Source of the DNA: UBA5109 sp965661005 | Lineage (GTDB): Bacteria; Pseudomonadota; Gammaproteobacteria; Pseudomonadales; Pseudohongiellaceae | Reading direction: 5' to 3' | Length of the DNA: 64,000 bases | Assembly (NCBI GenBank): GCA_965661005.1 | Contig: CBFICB010000001.1 | Span: forward strand, 310,001-374,000 | Part shown: in pieces, positions 49,888-59,189 of the stretch | How positions within the stretch are numbered: the first letter of the stretch is position 1 | How the letters are laid out: each line of letters starts with the position of its first letter | Program-made: the position numbers and the translations under genes | Notes under the pieces: model-generated | Told to the model about the DNA's origin: nothing | Databases searched by the model: none | What the model saw: the letters and a program-made list of their open reading frames with translations, nothing else

Positions 49888-50054
49888 CGTTATTATGGGT
49901 TCAGATATTTCTTATAAATGTAATAGTTCGAGTATTAAAATATGAGCTAAAACAATTAACTAGATTCTTTATCTACATCAAAATGAAATTAAGGATCTTG
50001 CTAAGTAAAGTGATTTTATTTAGTTAACTATATCGTACTTGGGATATTTGTATT

Positions 50055-50417
50055 ATGAGCAAGCCAGGCGAAACCGGTATTAAACGAATCATTTCAGCTT
50101 TTTTTTATTCCAAGCAAGGATTAATAGCATGCTGGAAAATGGAAGCTGCATTCCGCCAGGAACTCATTTCCTGTATTTTTTTAATACCACTGGCTCTATA
50201 TCTAGGAGAGGGAGGTATTGAAAAAGCTATACTGATTAGTGTTTGCTTATTAGTGTTGATCGTAGAAATATTAAATTCAGGAATTGAAGCCGTTGTTGAT
50301 CGCGTAAGCTCAGAGCATCATGAACTTTCCGGGTTGGCAAAAGATCTGGGTTCTGCTGCTGTTATGTTAAGTATCGTTAACGTCGTTGCGGTATGGGCTT
50401 TAATTTTGTGGCCATAA
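50055..50417 (+). CDS. dgkA: Diacylglycerol kinase
   Basis: A 120-residue three-TM enzyme of the bacterial DgkA family. EAAFRQE near residue 34 and EILNSGIEAVVDRVS near residue 77 hold the catalytic and metal-binding residues. It phosphorylates diacylglycerol to phosphatidic acid, recycling diacylglycerol released during envelope synthesis. It is convergent with ugd, with 15 bp between stops. Its closeness to a PlcP-like enzyme that would release diacylglycerol may be meaningful. Confidence 0.95.
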   Translation: MSKPGETGIKRIISAFFYSKQGLIACWKMEAAFRQELISCIFLIPLALYLGEGGIEKAILISVCLLVLIVEILNSGIEAVVDRVSSEHHELSGLAKDLGSAAVMLSIVNVVAVWALILWP

Positions 50418-50432
50418 TATAAAACTAGGTAA

Positions 50433-51602
50433 TTATTGATCTTTCCCAAACAAATCTCTGCTATATATTTTATCCTTGACATCACTTAATTCATTCGTGA
50501 TCCGATTTGCAACAATCACATCAGCTATCGCTTTAAACTCAGAAAGGTCCTGAATCAATGGTGAATTATAAAACTCTTCTTCTTTCATTACGGGTTCATA
50601 AATTACGACTTTAATACCTCGGGACTTTATTCTCTTCATGATTCCTTGTACTGCTGAAGCGCGAAAATTATCGGAGCCACTTTTCATAACTAATCTATAA
50701 ATTCCGACAACCTTTGGGTTTTTCTCAATGATTGAAAATGCGACAAAATCCTTTCTTGTTGCATTAGCGTCAACAATTGCACTGATTAAGTTACTCGGAA
50801 CATGTTGATAGTTAGCCAATAATTGCTTGGTATCTTTGGGCAAGCAGTAACCACCATAGCCAAAAGAAGGATTGTTATAATGTGAACCTATTCTTGGATC
50901 AAGTCCGACTCCTTCAATAATTTGACGCGTATCCAGGCCATGTGCCTCAGCATATGAGTCAAGTTCATTAAAATATGCTATACGCATCGCTAAATAAGTA
51001 TTTGAAAATAATTTGATAGCTTCTGCTTCTGAAGAGTCAGTCAAAAGTACAGAAATATCTTTTTTTACAGCGCCTTCTATAAGTAATTCTGCGAATCTAT
51101 TTGCGCGATCTGTTCTTTCTCCGACAATTATTCGGGATGGATATAAGTTATCAAATAAGGCTTTACCTTCTCGGAGGAACTCCGGTGAAAACATAATATT
51201 ATTGTTAGTAAATTTGCGTTTAATGTTTGCGGTAAAACCGACAGGCACAGTAGATTTAATTACGATAACCGCACTGGGGTTAACAGCTATAATATCTTTT
51301 ATAGAAGACTCGACCGAAGAAGTATTAAAATAATTTGTTGCTTCATCATAGTTGGTAGGAGTAGCAATTATTACAAAATCAGCAGATTCGTAAGCTTCTT
51401 TTTTATTTAATGTTGCTTTAAATGTAAGATCCTTATTACTAAGGAACTCGGATATTTCGGTGTCATCGATCGGGGATATCCTATTATTTATAGAATCGAC
51501 TCGTTCCTGTACAACATCCAATGCAACAACATCATGGTGTTGAGACAATAACATTGTCATTGATAACCCGACGTAGCCTGTTCCTACAACTGCAACTTTC
51601 AT
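50433..51602 (-). CDS. ugd: UDP-glucose 6-dehydrogenase
   Basis: A 389-residue nucleotide-sugar dehydrogenase. The Rossmann start is VAVVGTGYVGLSM, with IIATPTNYD, STVPVGFT, SPEFLREGKAL, the FGYGGYCLPKDTKQL block (catalytic C253) and the C-terminal VVGIYRLVMKSGSDNFRAS region. The length and the LVMKSGSDNFRASA text match the short UDP-glucose dehydrogenases found in capsule and O-antigen loci. It makes UDP-glucuronate. It follows galE at 64 bp on the same strand. Confidence 0.93.
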   Translation of the reverse strand: MKVAVVGTGYVGLSMTMLLSQHHDVVALDVVQERVDSINNRISPIDDTEISEFLSNKDLTFKATLNKKEAYESADFVIIATPTNYDEATNYFNTSSVESSIKDIIAVNPSAVIVIKSTVPVGFTANIKRKFTNNNIMFSPEFLREGKALFDNLYPSRIIVGERTDRANRFAELLIEGAVKKDISVLLTDSSEAEAIKLFSNTYLAMRIAYFNELDSYAEAHGLDTRQIIEGVGLDPRIGSHYNNPSFGYGGYCLPKDTKQLLANYQHVPSNLISAIVDANATRKDFVAFSIIEKNPKVVGIYRLVMKSGSDNFRASAVQGIMKRIKSRGIKVVIYEPVMKEEEFYNSPLIQDLSEFKAIADVIVANRITNELSDVKDKIYSRDLFGKDQ

Positions 51603-51666
51603 ATATGGATACCAAGAATCAATTTCTTTGTTTACGTGATGAATTAATTAAAAAAGATAAGCCATG

Positions 51667-52650
51667 CTAGATAAAATTCTCACCTCTTCTATGCCAATTC
51701 CACGCCGTGGATATAGTCTCTTCAATATTTGTAAAGTGAGGTTTCCATCCCAATTTCTCAATTGCTGCAGTGGCGTCCGCGACTAATACAGAAGGATCGC
51801 CAATTCTTCTGTTGCAAATTTCGTAGTTAAGTGGCCTTCCCAGAACCTGAGAAACCGCATCAAGGATATTGAATACACTATATCCATGGCCATTCCCTAA
51901 ATTAAATACATGAGCGCCTTTCTCATTATCCAAATATGTAGCGGCTAATAGATGTGCTTCAGCAATATCATTGACATGAATATAATCTCTTATACATGAG
52001 CCATCTTTGGTCGGATAATCTGCTCCAAACACTTTCAATATTTTCGATTGATTAAATGCAACTGACTTTAAAATAATCGGTATTAGATGAGTTTCAGGAT
52101 TATGCTTTTCTCCAATTTGACCAGAAGGGTCAGCACCAGCAGCATTAAAATATCGTAGGCTAACCGAGTTAAAACCATAAGCGACGGCGTAATCTTGCAG
52201 GATTTGCTCGACCATCCATTTTGTTTTTCCATAAGGGTTGGTTGGGTTTATCGAATGGTCTTCGGTTATTAAAGTATGATTGGGTTCTCCATATACAGCA
52301 GCTGAAGATGAAAACACTACCTTTTTATGTCCTGTTTTATATAAGGAATTCAAAAGTGTCAGAGTGTTTGACACATTATTAATATAATATTGAGAGGGGT
52401 CGGATACAGATTCGCCTACTAGGGAATGGGCACAAAAGTGCATAACGACATCAAACGATTGCGCTTTTAATAAATTTTCAATCCAGTTGGTATCTCCTAT
52501 ATCGCCTACTTTAAGTTCTGCATGTTGGACAGATTCAGCATGACCGGTACTAAGATTATCAACTACAATTACATCATGCCCTCTTTCAATGGCCATTTTC
52601 ACAACATGTGATCCAATATAGCCGGCCCCTCCACATATCAAGAATCGCAC
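51667..52650 (-). CDS. galE: UDP-glucose 4-epimerase
   Basis: A 327-residue short-chain dehydrogenase fold enzyme. GGAGYIGSH binds NAD, SSSAAVYG supplies the Ser, and Y140/K144 form the YxxxK pair. LRYFNAAGADPSG and RDYIHVNDIAEAH are also typical of GalE. It interconverts UDP-glucose and UDP-galactose (possibly also the N-acetyl forms). It lies between the TIGR00661-type glycosyltransferase and ugd. Confidence 0.95.
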   Translation of the reverse strand: MRFLICGGAGYIGSHVVKMAIERGHDVIVVDNLSTGHAESVQHAELKVGDIGDTNWIENLLKAQSFDVVMHFCAHSLVGESVSDPSQYYINNVSNTLTLLNSLYKTGHKKVVFSSSAAVYGEPNHTLITEDHSINPTNPYGKTKWMVEQILQDYAVAYGFNSVSLRYFNAAGADPSGQIGEKHNPETHLIPIILKSVAFNQSKILKVFGADYPTKDGSCIRDYIHVNDIAEAHLLAATYLDNEKGAHVFNLGNGHGYSVFNILDAVSQVLGRPLNYEICNRRIGDPSVLVADATAAIEKLGWKPHFTNIEETISTAWNWHRRGENFI

Positions 52651-52726
52651 TTAAGAACCCTTACTTTAAAAGAGGAAGTCACAGCTATTTGAGAGAATGA
52701 AGGATAAAAATACAGGATAGAATGCG

Positions 52727-53794
52727 CTACAAGATATCGACCAATCCACTAGCTTTATTTTGAACTGGAGTCTCAGGTTCTAACCATAATTGTTTAGATA
52801 AAGCGTCAATGCTGGTTTTTGTACCATTTGCAATCCATGCGGCTAGAGCTGCTGCAACATCAGGATAAGGAACTTTTATTATTGAATTCTGAACTGCTAA
52901 CCATGATTTTATTTTATTGAAATCAAGAGAACTTATCGCTTGAGCATAGCCTAGTATCTCCAGGGCATGTGCATTGGAGAGTTGCTCCATTTGGCCATGC
53001 AATGGTTTTACCAGAATACTTTTTCCTAGCTGTAAACACTCACTGATGAGTTCAAATCCTGCATTAGTAATAACATTCCTTGCGTCCAATAAATCGTTTT
53101 TGAACTCTCTTGATATTTTCCTTGTATGGATATTATTTTTATCAAAGTTAGAGACCTCTGGATGATAAATATAAAATTCAAAGTCAGGTAATCTTGAAAA
53201 AATATTCAGAATTGTTTGAGTGCTTTCAAAAGGTAAGTAAACAATAACCTTGTTGTCTTTAATTTCCGGTAAGTGTTTCGGGAATTCGATATCGAGAATG
53301 GGTGGAAGTATAGGAGCATTGAAATGGTGCCAATGTAAGCCTACACCCTGAGATACAGGAGCAAATCTTTGCATAATTAATTTGCTGATAAAGTTTGCGC
53401 CTCGTTGAGGAATATTGTAATTAAAAGCATATTGATGGCCTATACCAATTATTGGGATGCCTTTCTTTTTTGCAGCATGACTAATAACCGGTTCAAAGTC
53501 TGATACGATAAGATCATAGGGACTAAGATCCAGATTATTAATGTCAAGTTTGAATTGTTTATAGTTAAGGTTTTTTAGGGTTTTGAAGATGTTGATCTTC
53601 CCTGCATCGACAGAAAAAGTTAAACCTTCCCTCCACATAAAATCTTTAATATTTCCACAACCCAAGGCTTTATCGCGGCCGCTCATTAACCAAGTGATTT
53701 CAATTTCAGGATATTCCCGAAACGCCTTAGCCATAGCACATGCACGACTTATGTGGCCATTCCCGGTACCTTGAACACCGTAAAGTATTTTCAT
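52727..53794 (-). CDS. Glycosyltransferase of the MJ1255/VC2487 (TIGR00661) family
   Basis: A 355-residue GT-B protein. The N-terminal MKILYGVQGTGNGHISRACAM, LIVSDFEPVISHAAKKKGIPIIGIGHQ and the C-terminal donor-site text NAGFELISECLQLGKSILVKP are characteristic of this family, which is related in fold to UDP-glucuronosyl- and MurG-type transferases. The acceptor is unknown. It lies 20 bp behind the metallophosphoesterase gene and 76 bp before galE, so these probably share a transcript. Confidence 0.87.
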   Translation of the reverse strand: MKILYGVQGTGNGHISRACAMAKAFREYPEIEITWLMSGRDKALGCGNIKDFMWREGLTFSVDAGKINIFKTLKNLNYKQFKLDINNLDLSPYDLIVSDFEPVISHAAKKKGIPIIGIGHQYAFNYNIPQRGANFISKLIMQRFAPVSQGVGLHWHHFNAPILPPILDIEFPKHLPEIKDNKVIVYLPFESTQTILNIFSRLPDFEFYIYHPEVSNFDKNNIHTRKISREFKNDLLDARNVITNAGFELISECLQLGKSILVKPLHGQMEQLSNAHALEILGYAQAISSLDFNKIKSWLAVQNSIIKVPYPDVAAALAAWIANGTKTSIDALSKQLWLEPETPVQNKASGLVDIL

Positions 53795-53814
53795 AGAAAG
53801 TTAACTTGAAAGTA

Positions 53815-54657
53815 TTATTTCACATTGACAACTGCACTAACTTTAGTTGCCTGAGTACTGTTGTTACTAGTAATTAGTTCAACAACATTGTCTTGATGGG
53901 ACGTGTCATGTAACCAATGAACAATATTAATTTCTCCTTCTTCATCCTCCACCAAGGCAGTACAACTTTCTACCCAATCGCCGCAGTTGAAGTAATCTAC
54001 TCCGTCAATATCTTTTTTCTCTGCGTGGTGAATATGTCCGCAAACTACTCCATCAGCATTTCTTTTTTTAGCTTCCTTAGCGACAGTTTCTTCAAAACTA
54101 AAAATGAAGTTCACTGCACCTTTTACTTTTTGTTTTATGGCTTTGGATAATGACCAGTACGGCATGCCGAAGAGGCGAGAGATTCGATTGAACCATCTGT
54201 TTGAATGAAGCAAAAAGTTGTAGCCTATATCACCCGCTAAAGCCACCCATCGATGATGCATGGTAACGCCATCATAGTCATCGCCATGTACAACCCATAT
54301 TTTTTTGCCTTTCGAGGTTTCGTAGATAACTTCATCAACAATCTCAATATTACCCATTACAAATTTATGCTCAGCAATATAATCTCTAAGAAATTCATCA
54401 TGATTGCCAGTGATATAAAATACTTTTGTATTTTCTTTTTCGGCTTTTCTCAGTATTAGCCTGATAACCTTGTTGTGGTCTGAGGGCCAATACCATTTGG
54501 AGCTGGAGATTCTCCAGCCATCAATAATATCGCCAACAAGAAACAAATAATCTGAACGGTAAGTTTTTAGAAAAGAGCAGAGGAGTGAAGCTTTACAGTC
54601 CCTAGTACCTAGGTGAACATCGGAAATCCAAATCGCACGACATTCTTTTTTATTCAT
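53815..54657 (-). CDS. LpxH/PlcP-like metallophosphoesterase
   Basis: A 280-residue calcineurin-like phosphoesterase of COG2908. Metal sites are SDVHLG, VGDIIDGW, TGNHDEF, HGDDYDG and CGHIHHAE. The middle segment (GDIGYNFLLHSNRWFNR, MPYWSLSKAIKQ) resembles the marine PlcP type rather than the shorter LpxH: PlcP removes the head group from phospholipids to give diacylglycerol under phosphate limitation. The neighbouring glycosyltransferases, ugd and dgkA fit that reading. UDP-2,3-diacylglucosamine hydrolysis in lipid A synthesis remains possible, though a separate LpxH would be expected elsewhere. Confidence 0.8.
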   Translation of the reverse strand: MNKKECRAIWISDVHLGTRDCKASLLCSFLKTYRSDYLFLVGDIIDGWRISSSKWYWPSDHNKVIRLILRKAEKENTKVFYITGNHDEFLRDYIAEHKFVMGNIEIVDEVIYETSKGKKIWVVHGDDYDGVTMHHRWVALAGDIGYNFLLHSNRWFNRISRLFGMPYWSLSKAIKQKVKGAVNFIFSFEETVAKEAKKRNADGVVCGHIHHAEKKDIDGVDYFNCGDWVESCTALVEDEEGEINIVHWLHDTSHQDNVVELITSNNSTQATKVSAVVNVK

Positions 54658-54825
54658 ATAGTGAAGTTCTCATTAATGAATTCATTTACGCACTGTAAGT
54701 TTAAATTATTTCAAAAACATGAATGTTTTATTAAGTATTTATGTCCGAATATTCAAAAATTTAAAATCCTAACTCTTATTCAAAAAGTTAACACTCATGT
54801 GGCCTAAGTATCTAAAGATTGAGTA

Positions 54826-55515
54826 CTAGAATATATCTTCATATTTTTTAGTTGAATCTGCATTATTAATGCACAAGTTAATGTTGTCAGCCAGTTTCAG
54901 GTTATAGTCATCTGGATGTATAGAGATTCGTAAGGGACGTTTTGCAGTTGCCAACATACTGTTTATTTTATTAAAAATCAGGAGACTAATTTTTCTGATA
55001 GTTGTATCTGCCTCAAAACCCACTAAAGGGAGAGAGATTGTTTGGCCGGTCTCGGAATCTATCAAACCTGTTGTAGTCTCAAAGTAACGAAAAGAAGATT
55101 GTTCTAACCTTTTCTTGCTAATACGGCCAAGTGCCCAAGCAGGTGGCACATATAAGTTTGGCGTCGATAGATTTTTATCGATAAACCACTGATAACAGTC
55201 TTCAATAAGCTGGAAGATTTCCGTTTCATTCAGGGATAAGTGCTCTGCAGCATCGCGAGAAATCAGTGCTGAATGTAAATAATGATAAATACTAGAAATG
55301 TTTTCTGTCTGGTGACACCAACCATGACCCGCCAAAATAATTCCTGAATCTTGTAACTGCCGCAGTTTAATAATGTGCCGCTCTTCCCAGTCATATCCAG
55401 GTACAATCAATAAAGTCAGGTTTATTTTGGGTTTTTGAGAGAGGTGTCTAATTATATATTGAACCTTACTGAAGGTATGCGGGATAACATCATGTATAGA
55501 AATTATTGCGTGCAA
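54826..55515 (-). CDS. DUF2334 polysaccharide-deacetylase-like protein
   Basis: A 229-residue protein with a (beta/alpha)-barrel deacetylase look: ISIHDVIPHTFSKV supplies the first His/Asp, AGHGWCHQTENIS the second histidine pair, and PLRISIHPDDYN the C-terminal histidine. These features match DUF2334. Such proteins often occur with glycosyltransferases in glycolipid or polysaccharide loci and may deacetylate an amino sugar. It starts 3 bp after the GT4 stop. A 168-bp gap separates it from the metallophosphoesterase. Confidence 0.82.
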   Translation of the reverse strand: MHAIISIHDVIPHTFSKVQYIIRHLSQKPKINLTLLIVPGYDWEERHIIKLRQLQDSGIILAGHGWCHQTENISSIYHYLHSALISRDAAEHLSLNETEIFQLIEDCYQWFIDKNLSTPNLYVPPAWALGRISKKRLEQSSFRYFETTTGLIDSETGQTISLPLVGFEADTTIRKISLLIFNKINSMLATAKRPLRISIHPDDYNLKLADNINLCINNADSTKKYEDIF

Positions 55516-55518
55516 GGG

Positions 55519-56670
55519 TTAAACCTTTGCAGTCCTGCCAAAGCTATTTGGTTCGGCCTTTATTGTCTCTGCCAGTATCTGAGACCAATTTTCCAGGACT
55601 TGCTCATTGAGTTGTAAGGCAACATTTCTGGCATTTTTTGCTAATGCAATTCGCTCTTCCTGGGTCAATATAAGCAAGTCTTTTAAAGCGCCTTCTATGC
55701 CTCTTATTTCATCAATTAGCTTTAATCCGGAACGTAAGATTGGCCATTTAGTGATGCCACAACCTTTTGAAACCACAACTAACCTTTCCCTGGCCATTGC
55801 TTCCAATGCGATGGTGCCGAAAGTTTCAAAATGTGAAGCTAAAACAAGGACATCATTACGATCAATAGCCTGCTGTAATTTATTTCGACTCAACCAGCCC
55901 AGATAATTAACATTAGGTAAGCTCCTGGAGGCTTCTTCCACATTCTGTCGTAAAGGTCCATCCCCCGCAAAATTGAATACCAGGTGAGGCATTTTATGAG
56001 CGGTCTCAAGTAACTCTTCAATGTTTTTTTCTTTAGCAAAACGCCCTGCAAACAAAATATTTTCCAGTTTGCCCTTAAAGGGGACAGGTTCGTCTTTAAT
56101 AAATTCTGATGAAATAGGCGTGCCAATTAATTTCACATCAGGAGCGCCCATTTTTATTGCTTCTTCGAGTATGGGCTGGGCATTTACCAAAACTGATTGA
56201 GTGCTATTAAGTAAATAAGTATTTGAAAGATTGAAAATCTTTTCAACTATTTTTCCCCGATATGAATCAGGCCAGTAAAGCTCAGTGAGCTGTTCAAATG
56301 AAGTATGCATTCCCAAAAGAAAGGGTATTTTTTTCTGTTTGGCTAGAAAGGCACCGCAAAGGCCGTAAACCCCTGGAGTTGCTATCAAGATCACATCAGG
56401 ATTAATTTGATTAAATAAGCGGTTTAAGCCAAATATATTTGGTAAACATAGCTTTTGGGTATTATCTCCAGGAAGAGGCAAGAGCAAACCCGCATGCCAT
56501 TTTCCGTTTTCATCTATAGTCGGCGAATACAGTTCAATATGCTCAACATGACTGGCAAGAAGCTCAGCCAGGTCATGATAATATGACCCGGCTCCATTAC
56601 GTGAAGGGGCAGCATCTGAAATTGCCAGGACTTTTAGTTTTTTAATAATTTGATATCGTGATTGATTCAT
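55519..56670 (-). CDS. GT4-family glycosyltransferase
   Basis: A 383-residue GT-B transferase. The N-terminal acceptor domain has ISDAAPSRNGAGSYYHDLAE and IATPGVYGLCGAFLAKQKK. The C-terminal donor domain has LFAGRFAKEKNIEELLE, FAGDGPLRQ and the E-x7-E signature within HFETFGTIALEAMA. The layout (short N-terminal loop, TPGxxGLxGAxLA, MHTSF) resembles glycosyltransferases that act on diacylglycerol, such as Agt, which works with PlcP in lipid remodelling. It overlaps the sulfotransferase stop by 4 bp (ATGA). Confidence 0.85.
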   Translation of the reverse strand: MNQSRYQIIKKLKVLAISDAAPSRNGAGSYYHDLAELLASHVEHIELYSPTIDENGKWHAGLLLPLPGDNTQKLCLPNIFGLNRLFNQINPDVILIATPGVYGLCGAFLAKQKKIPFLLGMHTSFEQLTELYWPDSYRGKIVEKIFNLSNTYLLNSTQSVLVNAQPILEEAIKMGAPDVKLIGTPISSEFIKDEPVPFKGKLENILFAGRFAKEKNIEELLETAHKMPHLVFNFAGDGPLRQNVEEASRSLPNVNYLGWLSRNKLQQAIDRNDVLVLASHFETFGTIALEAMARERLVVVSKGCGITKWPILRSGLKLIDEIRGIEGALKDLLILTQEERIALAKNARNVALQLNEQVLENWSQILAETIKAEPNSFGRTAKV

Positions 56671-57815
56671 ATGCTTTTGACCTTTGATTCTGAGGTCGGT
56701 GGCCAGACCAATCTAAAATGATGTTGAATGGAACTAATATTTAAAGAAAGAGCTTTCGTTTGTGATCGATACGGACTTTGGTATTTTTTAGCAAGTGCAT
56801 CATGTTCATGCAGGTTCTGCATGAATGCTGCTGAAACAGGCATTTGTAAAAAATCAAATAAAAGCAACAAGGTTTCTGCCAGGGATTGCTTCAAGTCACT
56901 TAGGGGTAATACTTTAAAGTTAGGCCTATCTATATTTTCTTGCACAATGGCGTAATAACTTTTCAAGATCTCAATTAGATGTGCTTCAAAAACATGATTG
57001 CAACGCCCTGCGGATAAAACTTGCATAACAGGCTGCAGGGAACTTAATTGCGATGGAACAACTTCTTCGGGAGGCCTTATACAGGCAATAAAACTCGCAT
57101 CAGGAAACTCTCGGCTAAGGCTGTTATGAAAAGGTGTAAAGGAGGGGTTTTTGCTCAACACTCGTAATTGAGCACCGTGATAGAACAGGTGCTTTTGTAA
57201 GCATCGTCGATAATAGTGCATAACCTTTGCTCGGTATTTTTCATCACACTTCATATCGAAAGCCGCCAACTTCCAATAATGTTCGGAATTTGGACAAAGC
57301 AAAACAAATAAAAAACAGGCTTCTATCGGCAATAAAAGTAAAAAATCTTCTTCGGCAGCTTGCAGTCGTATTTCGTGGATTTGATCCATTTTTTTGAATA
57401 CCACTTGCCTTGTTTTTTTAAAGAGACCGGCAAAAGGCTTAAATAGTTTCCCGATGAAACTGAAAAAATAACGTTCACTAATAGATGGGGCAAAAAGTGC
57501 TTCCCACGTCTGTAAAGTAGTGAAATTAGTGTCTTCTGCTATGATTCGTTGCAGCAAAGTTGTCCCACTGCGGGGTACTCCAATGATGAAGATGGGGCGT
57601 TTAATTTCTATTAAACGGTATTTATGAAATATGATTTCATCAAGAATATGGCCAATGATATGCAAGACATTAAGCAGAGCAACCAAGAACCAAAGTAAAG
57701 CAAAGAGAAAAAGTCGCTTCCAGGCATGATGCCAACCTTCTGCAGGAATAGCTTTTGTTAACCGGAAAGCTAACATGAAAGTTGATTTTAGGATTAACAA
57801 TAACTCAGAAATCAA
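56667..57815 (-). CDS. Sulfotransferase-family protein
   Basis: A 382-residue protein with an N-terminal hydrophobic segment (about 34-54) that may anchor it to the membrane. The PAPS 5'-phosphosulfate loop is FIIGVPRSGTTLLQRII (about 76-92). The 3'-phosphate region is IACIRPPEEVVPSQLSSLQP. This belongs to the large Sulfotransfer_1/3 type found in many bacteria. Being translationally coupled to the GT4 gene, it may sulfate a glycolipid or polysaccharide made by its neighbours. It appears to be the first gene of the leftward series. Confidence 0.85.
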   Translation of the reverse strand: MISELLLILKSTFMLAFRLTKAIPAEGWHHAWKRLFLFALLWFLVALLNVLHIIGHILDEIIFHKYRLIEIKRPIFIIGVPRSGTTLLQRIIAEDTNFTTLQTWEALFAPSISERYFFSFIGKLFKPFAGLFKKTRQVVFKKMDQIHEIRLQAAEEDFLLLLPIEACFLFVLLCPNSEHYWKLAAFDMKCDEKYRAKVMHYYRRCLQKHLFYHGAQLRVLSKNPSFTPFHNSLSREFPDASFIACIRPPEEVVPSQLSSLQPVMQVLSAGRCNHVFEAHLIEILKSYYAIVQENIDRPNFKVLPLSDLKQSLAETLLLLFDFLQMPVSAAFMQNLHEHDALAKKYQSPYRSQTKALSLNISSIQHHFRLVWPPTSESKVKSI

Positions 57816-58075
57816 ACGTTTTGTTCCATAGATAGAATAAAACTCAATACGCTAAAATCCATATTTAATGAGTCTATCCAGCCTTTATTAAAGTTCTGTG
57901 AAGGTTTTATTTACAATTTACTACTTAATACTATCTTTATATCAGTTTTCAGATGAATTCTTGGTTCAAGTTTCGATGTAAATTCTTTTGCTTAAAAAAA
58001 CGCTCAAATGCTTTAATGAATCCTTCATAAATACTCAGTATGCTTAGTTGATTTGAATTATAGAGTCGCAGAGCT

Positions 58076-59188
58076 ATGAATAATTCCTGTAAGTTTTGTT
58101 CTGTTCTAATGTTGGTTTTTTTGTTTCAGCCTACAGTTCAAGGAGCTGAATTAGAAAGTCGAGCAGACAAAATCGTTATAGCCCACCGAGGCGCCAGTGC
58201 ATATTTGCCAGAGCATACCCTGGAAGCCAAAGTGTTGGCCTATGCCATGGGAGCTGATTATATTGAGCAGGATGTGGTCATGACTAAGGATGACAGGCTT
58301 ATTGTCTTTCATGACCTGACTTTGGACAGGACAACGGACGTTGCTGCACGATTCCCTGGTAGGCAACGTCCAGATGGCCACTACTACACAGTTGATTTCA
58401 CACTGGATGAAGTAAGGCAGTTAAGCGTTAGTGAGGCTTTTGCCAATACAGTTACAGACCCTGCTGCGATCTTTGAGCAACGCTTTCCTCCTTTTAAATC
58501 AAGTTTTTCTATTCATACCCTAGAAGAAGAAATTGAGCTGATTCAGGGTCTTAATAAAACGATGGGCCGAGAAGCCGGAATTTATGTGGAATTAAAATCA
58601 CCTTGGTTTTTTCATTCAGAAGGTAAGGATTTAGCAATGGCAGCTTTAAATGTTCTCAAGCAGTATTCTTATCAGACTAAGGCCGATAAAATTTATCTAC
58701 AGACATTTGATTTTAATGAATTGAAAAGGCTGCATCAGGAATTATTCCCACAATTACAAATGGAGTTAAAGCTTGTGCAATTAATTGCTCCTAATGAATG
58801 GATGGAGACTTTTGAACTCGATGTGGCTGGCGATCTAGTGCCATATGACTCAAATTGGATGCTAACGCAGCAAGGGTTACGAGAGTTGACACAGTTTGCA
58901 GATGGGATAGGTCCGAATCTATCTATGATAATCAACCCAGATTCTTCTGTAGAAAATCTAGTCATCACTCCATTAGTTGATCAGGCGCATTCTGAGGGTT
59001 TACTAGTACATCCTTTCACTTTTAGGCAGGAACGGATTCCTGAATATGCATCAGATTTTGACGACTTATTAAATATTTTTCTTAATCAGGCGGGAGTAGA
59101 TGGCGTTTTCACGGATTTTCCTGACCTGGCTCTTAGATTTCTAAGAACTGGATCAAGTTCAAATATTCCTGAATCACAACCTCAGTAG
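58076..59188 (+). CDS. glpQ: Periplasmic glycerophosphodiester phosphodiesterase
   Basis: A 370-residue GlpQ-type enzyme with a signal peptide (FCSVLMLVFLFQPTVQGA). The catalytic IAHRGASAYLPEHTLEA holds H37, R38 and E46, followed by YIEQDVVMTKDDRLIVFHDLTLDR with the metal-site Glu/Asp and second His. YVELKSPWFF and VDGVFTDFPDLA complete the barrel. It hydrolyses glycerophosphodiesters, the products of phospholipid breakdown, to glycerol-3-phosphate. It is divergent from the sulfotransferase gene, with 260 bp between them, and is directly followed by an efflux-protein relic. Confidence 0.94.
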   Translation: MNNSCKFCSVLMLVFLFQPTVQGAELESRADKIVIAHRGASAYLPEHTLEAKVLAYAMGADYIEQDVVMTKDDRLIVFHDLTLDRTTDVAARFPGRQRPDGHYYTVDFTLDEVRQLSVSEAFANTVTDPAAIFEQRFPPFKSSFSIHTLEEEIELIQGLNKTMGREAGIYVELKSPWFFHSEGKDLAMAALNVLKQYSYQTKADKIYLQTFDFNELKRLHQELFPQLQMELKLVQLIAPNEWMETFELDVAGDLVPYDSNWMLTQQGLRELTQFADGIGPNLSMIINPDSSVENLVITPLVDQAHSEGLLVHPFTFRQERIPEYASDFDDLLNIFLNQAGVDGVFTDFPDLALRFLRTGSSSNIPESQPQ

Positions 59189-59189
59189 A

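Noticed and set aside
53815..54657. Annotation as plain LpxH of lipid A synthesis
   Set aside because: The neighbouring glycosyltransferases, dgkA and the long central segment favour the PlcP-like branch; kept as an alternative inside the entry because the two cannot be separated by eye.
58019..58040. Possible Pho box upstream of glpQ (CCTTCATAAATACTCAGTAT)
   Set aside because: Only the first half-site and the AAAT spacer fit; the second half-site does not match. A PhoB weight-matrix scan would be decisive, so it was not listed as a site.
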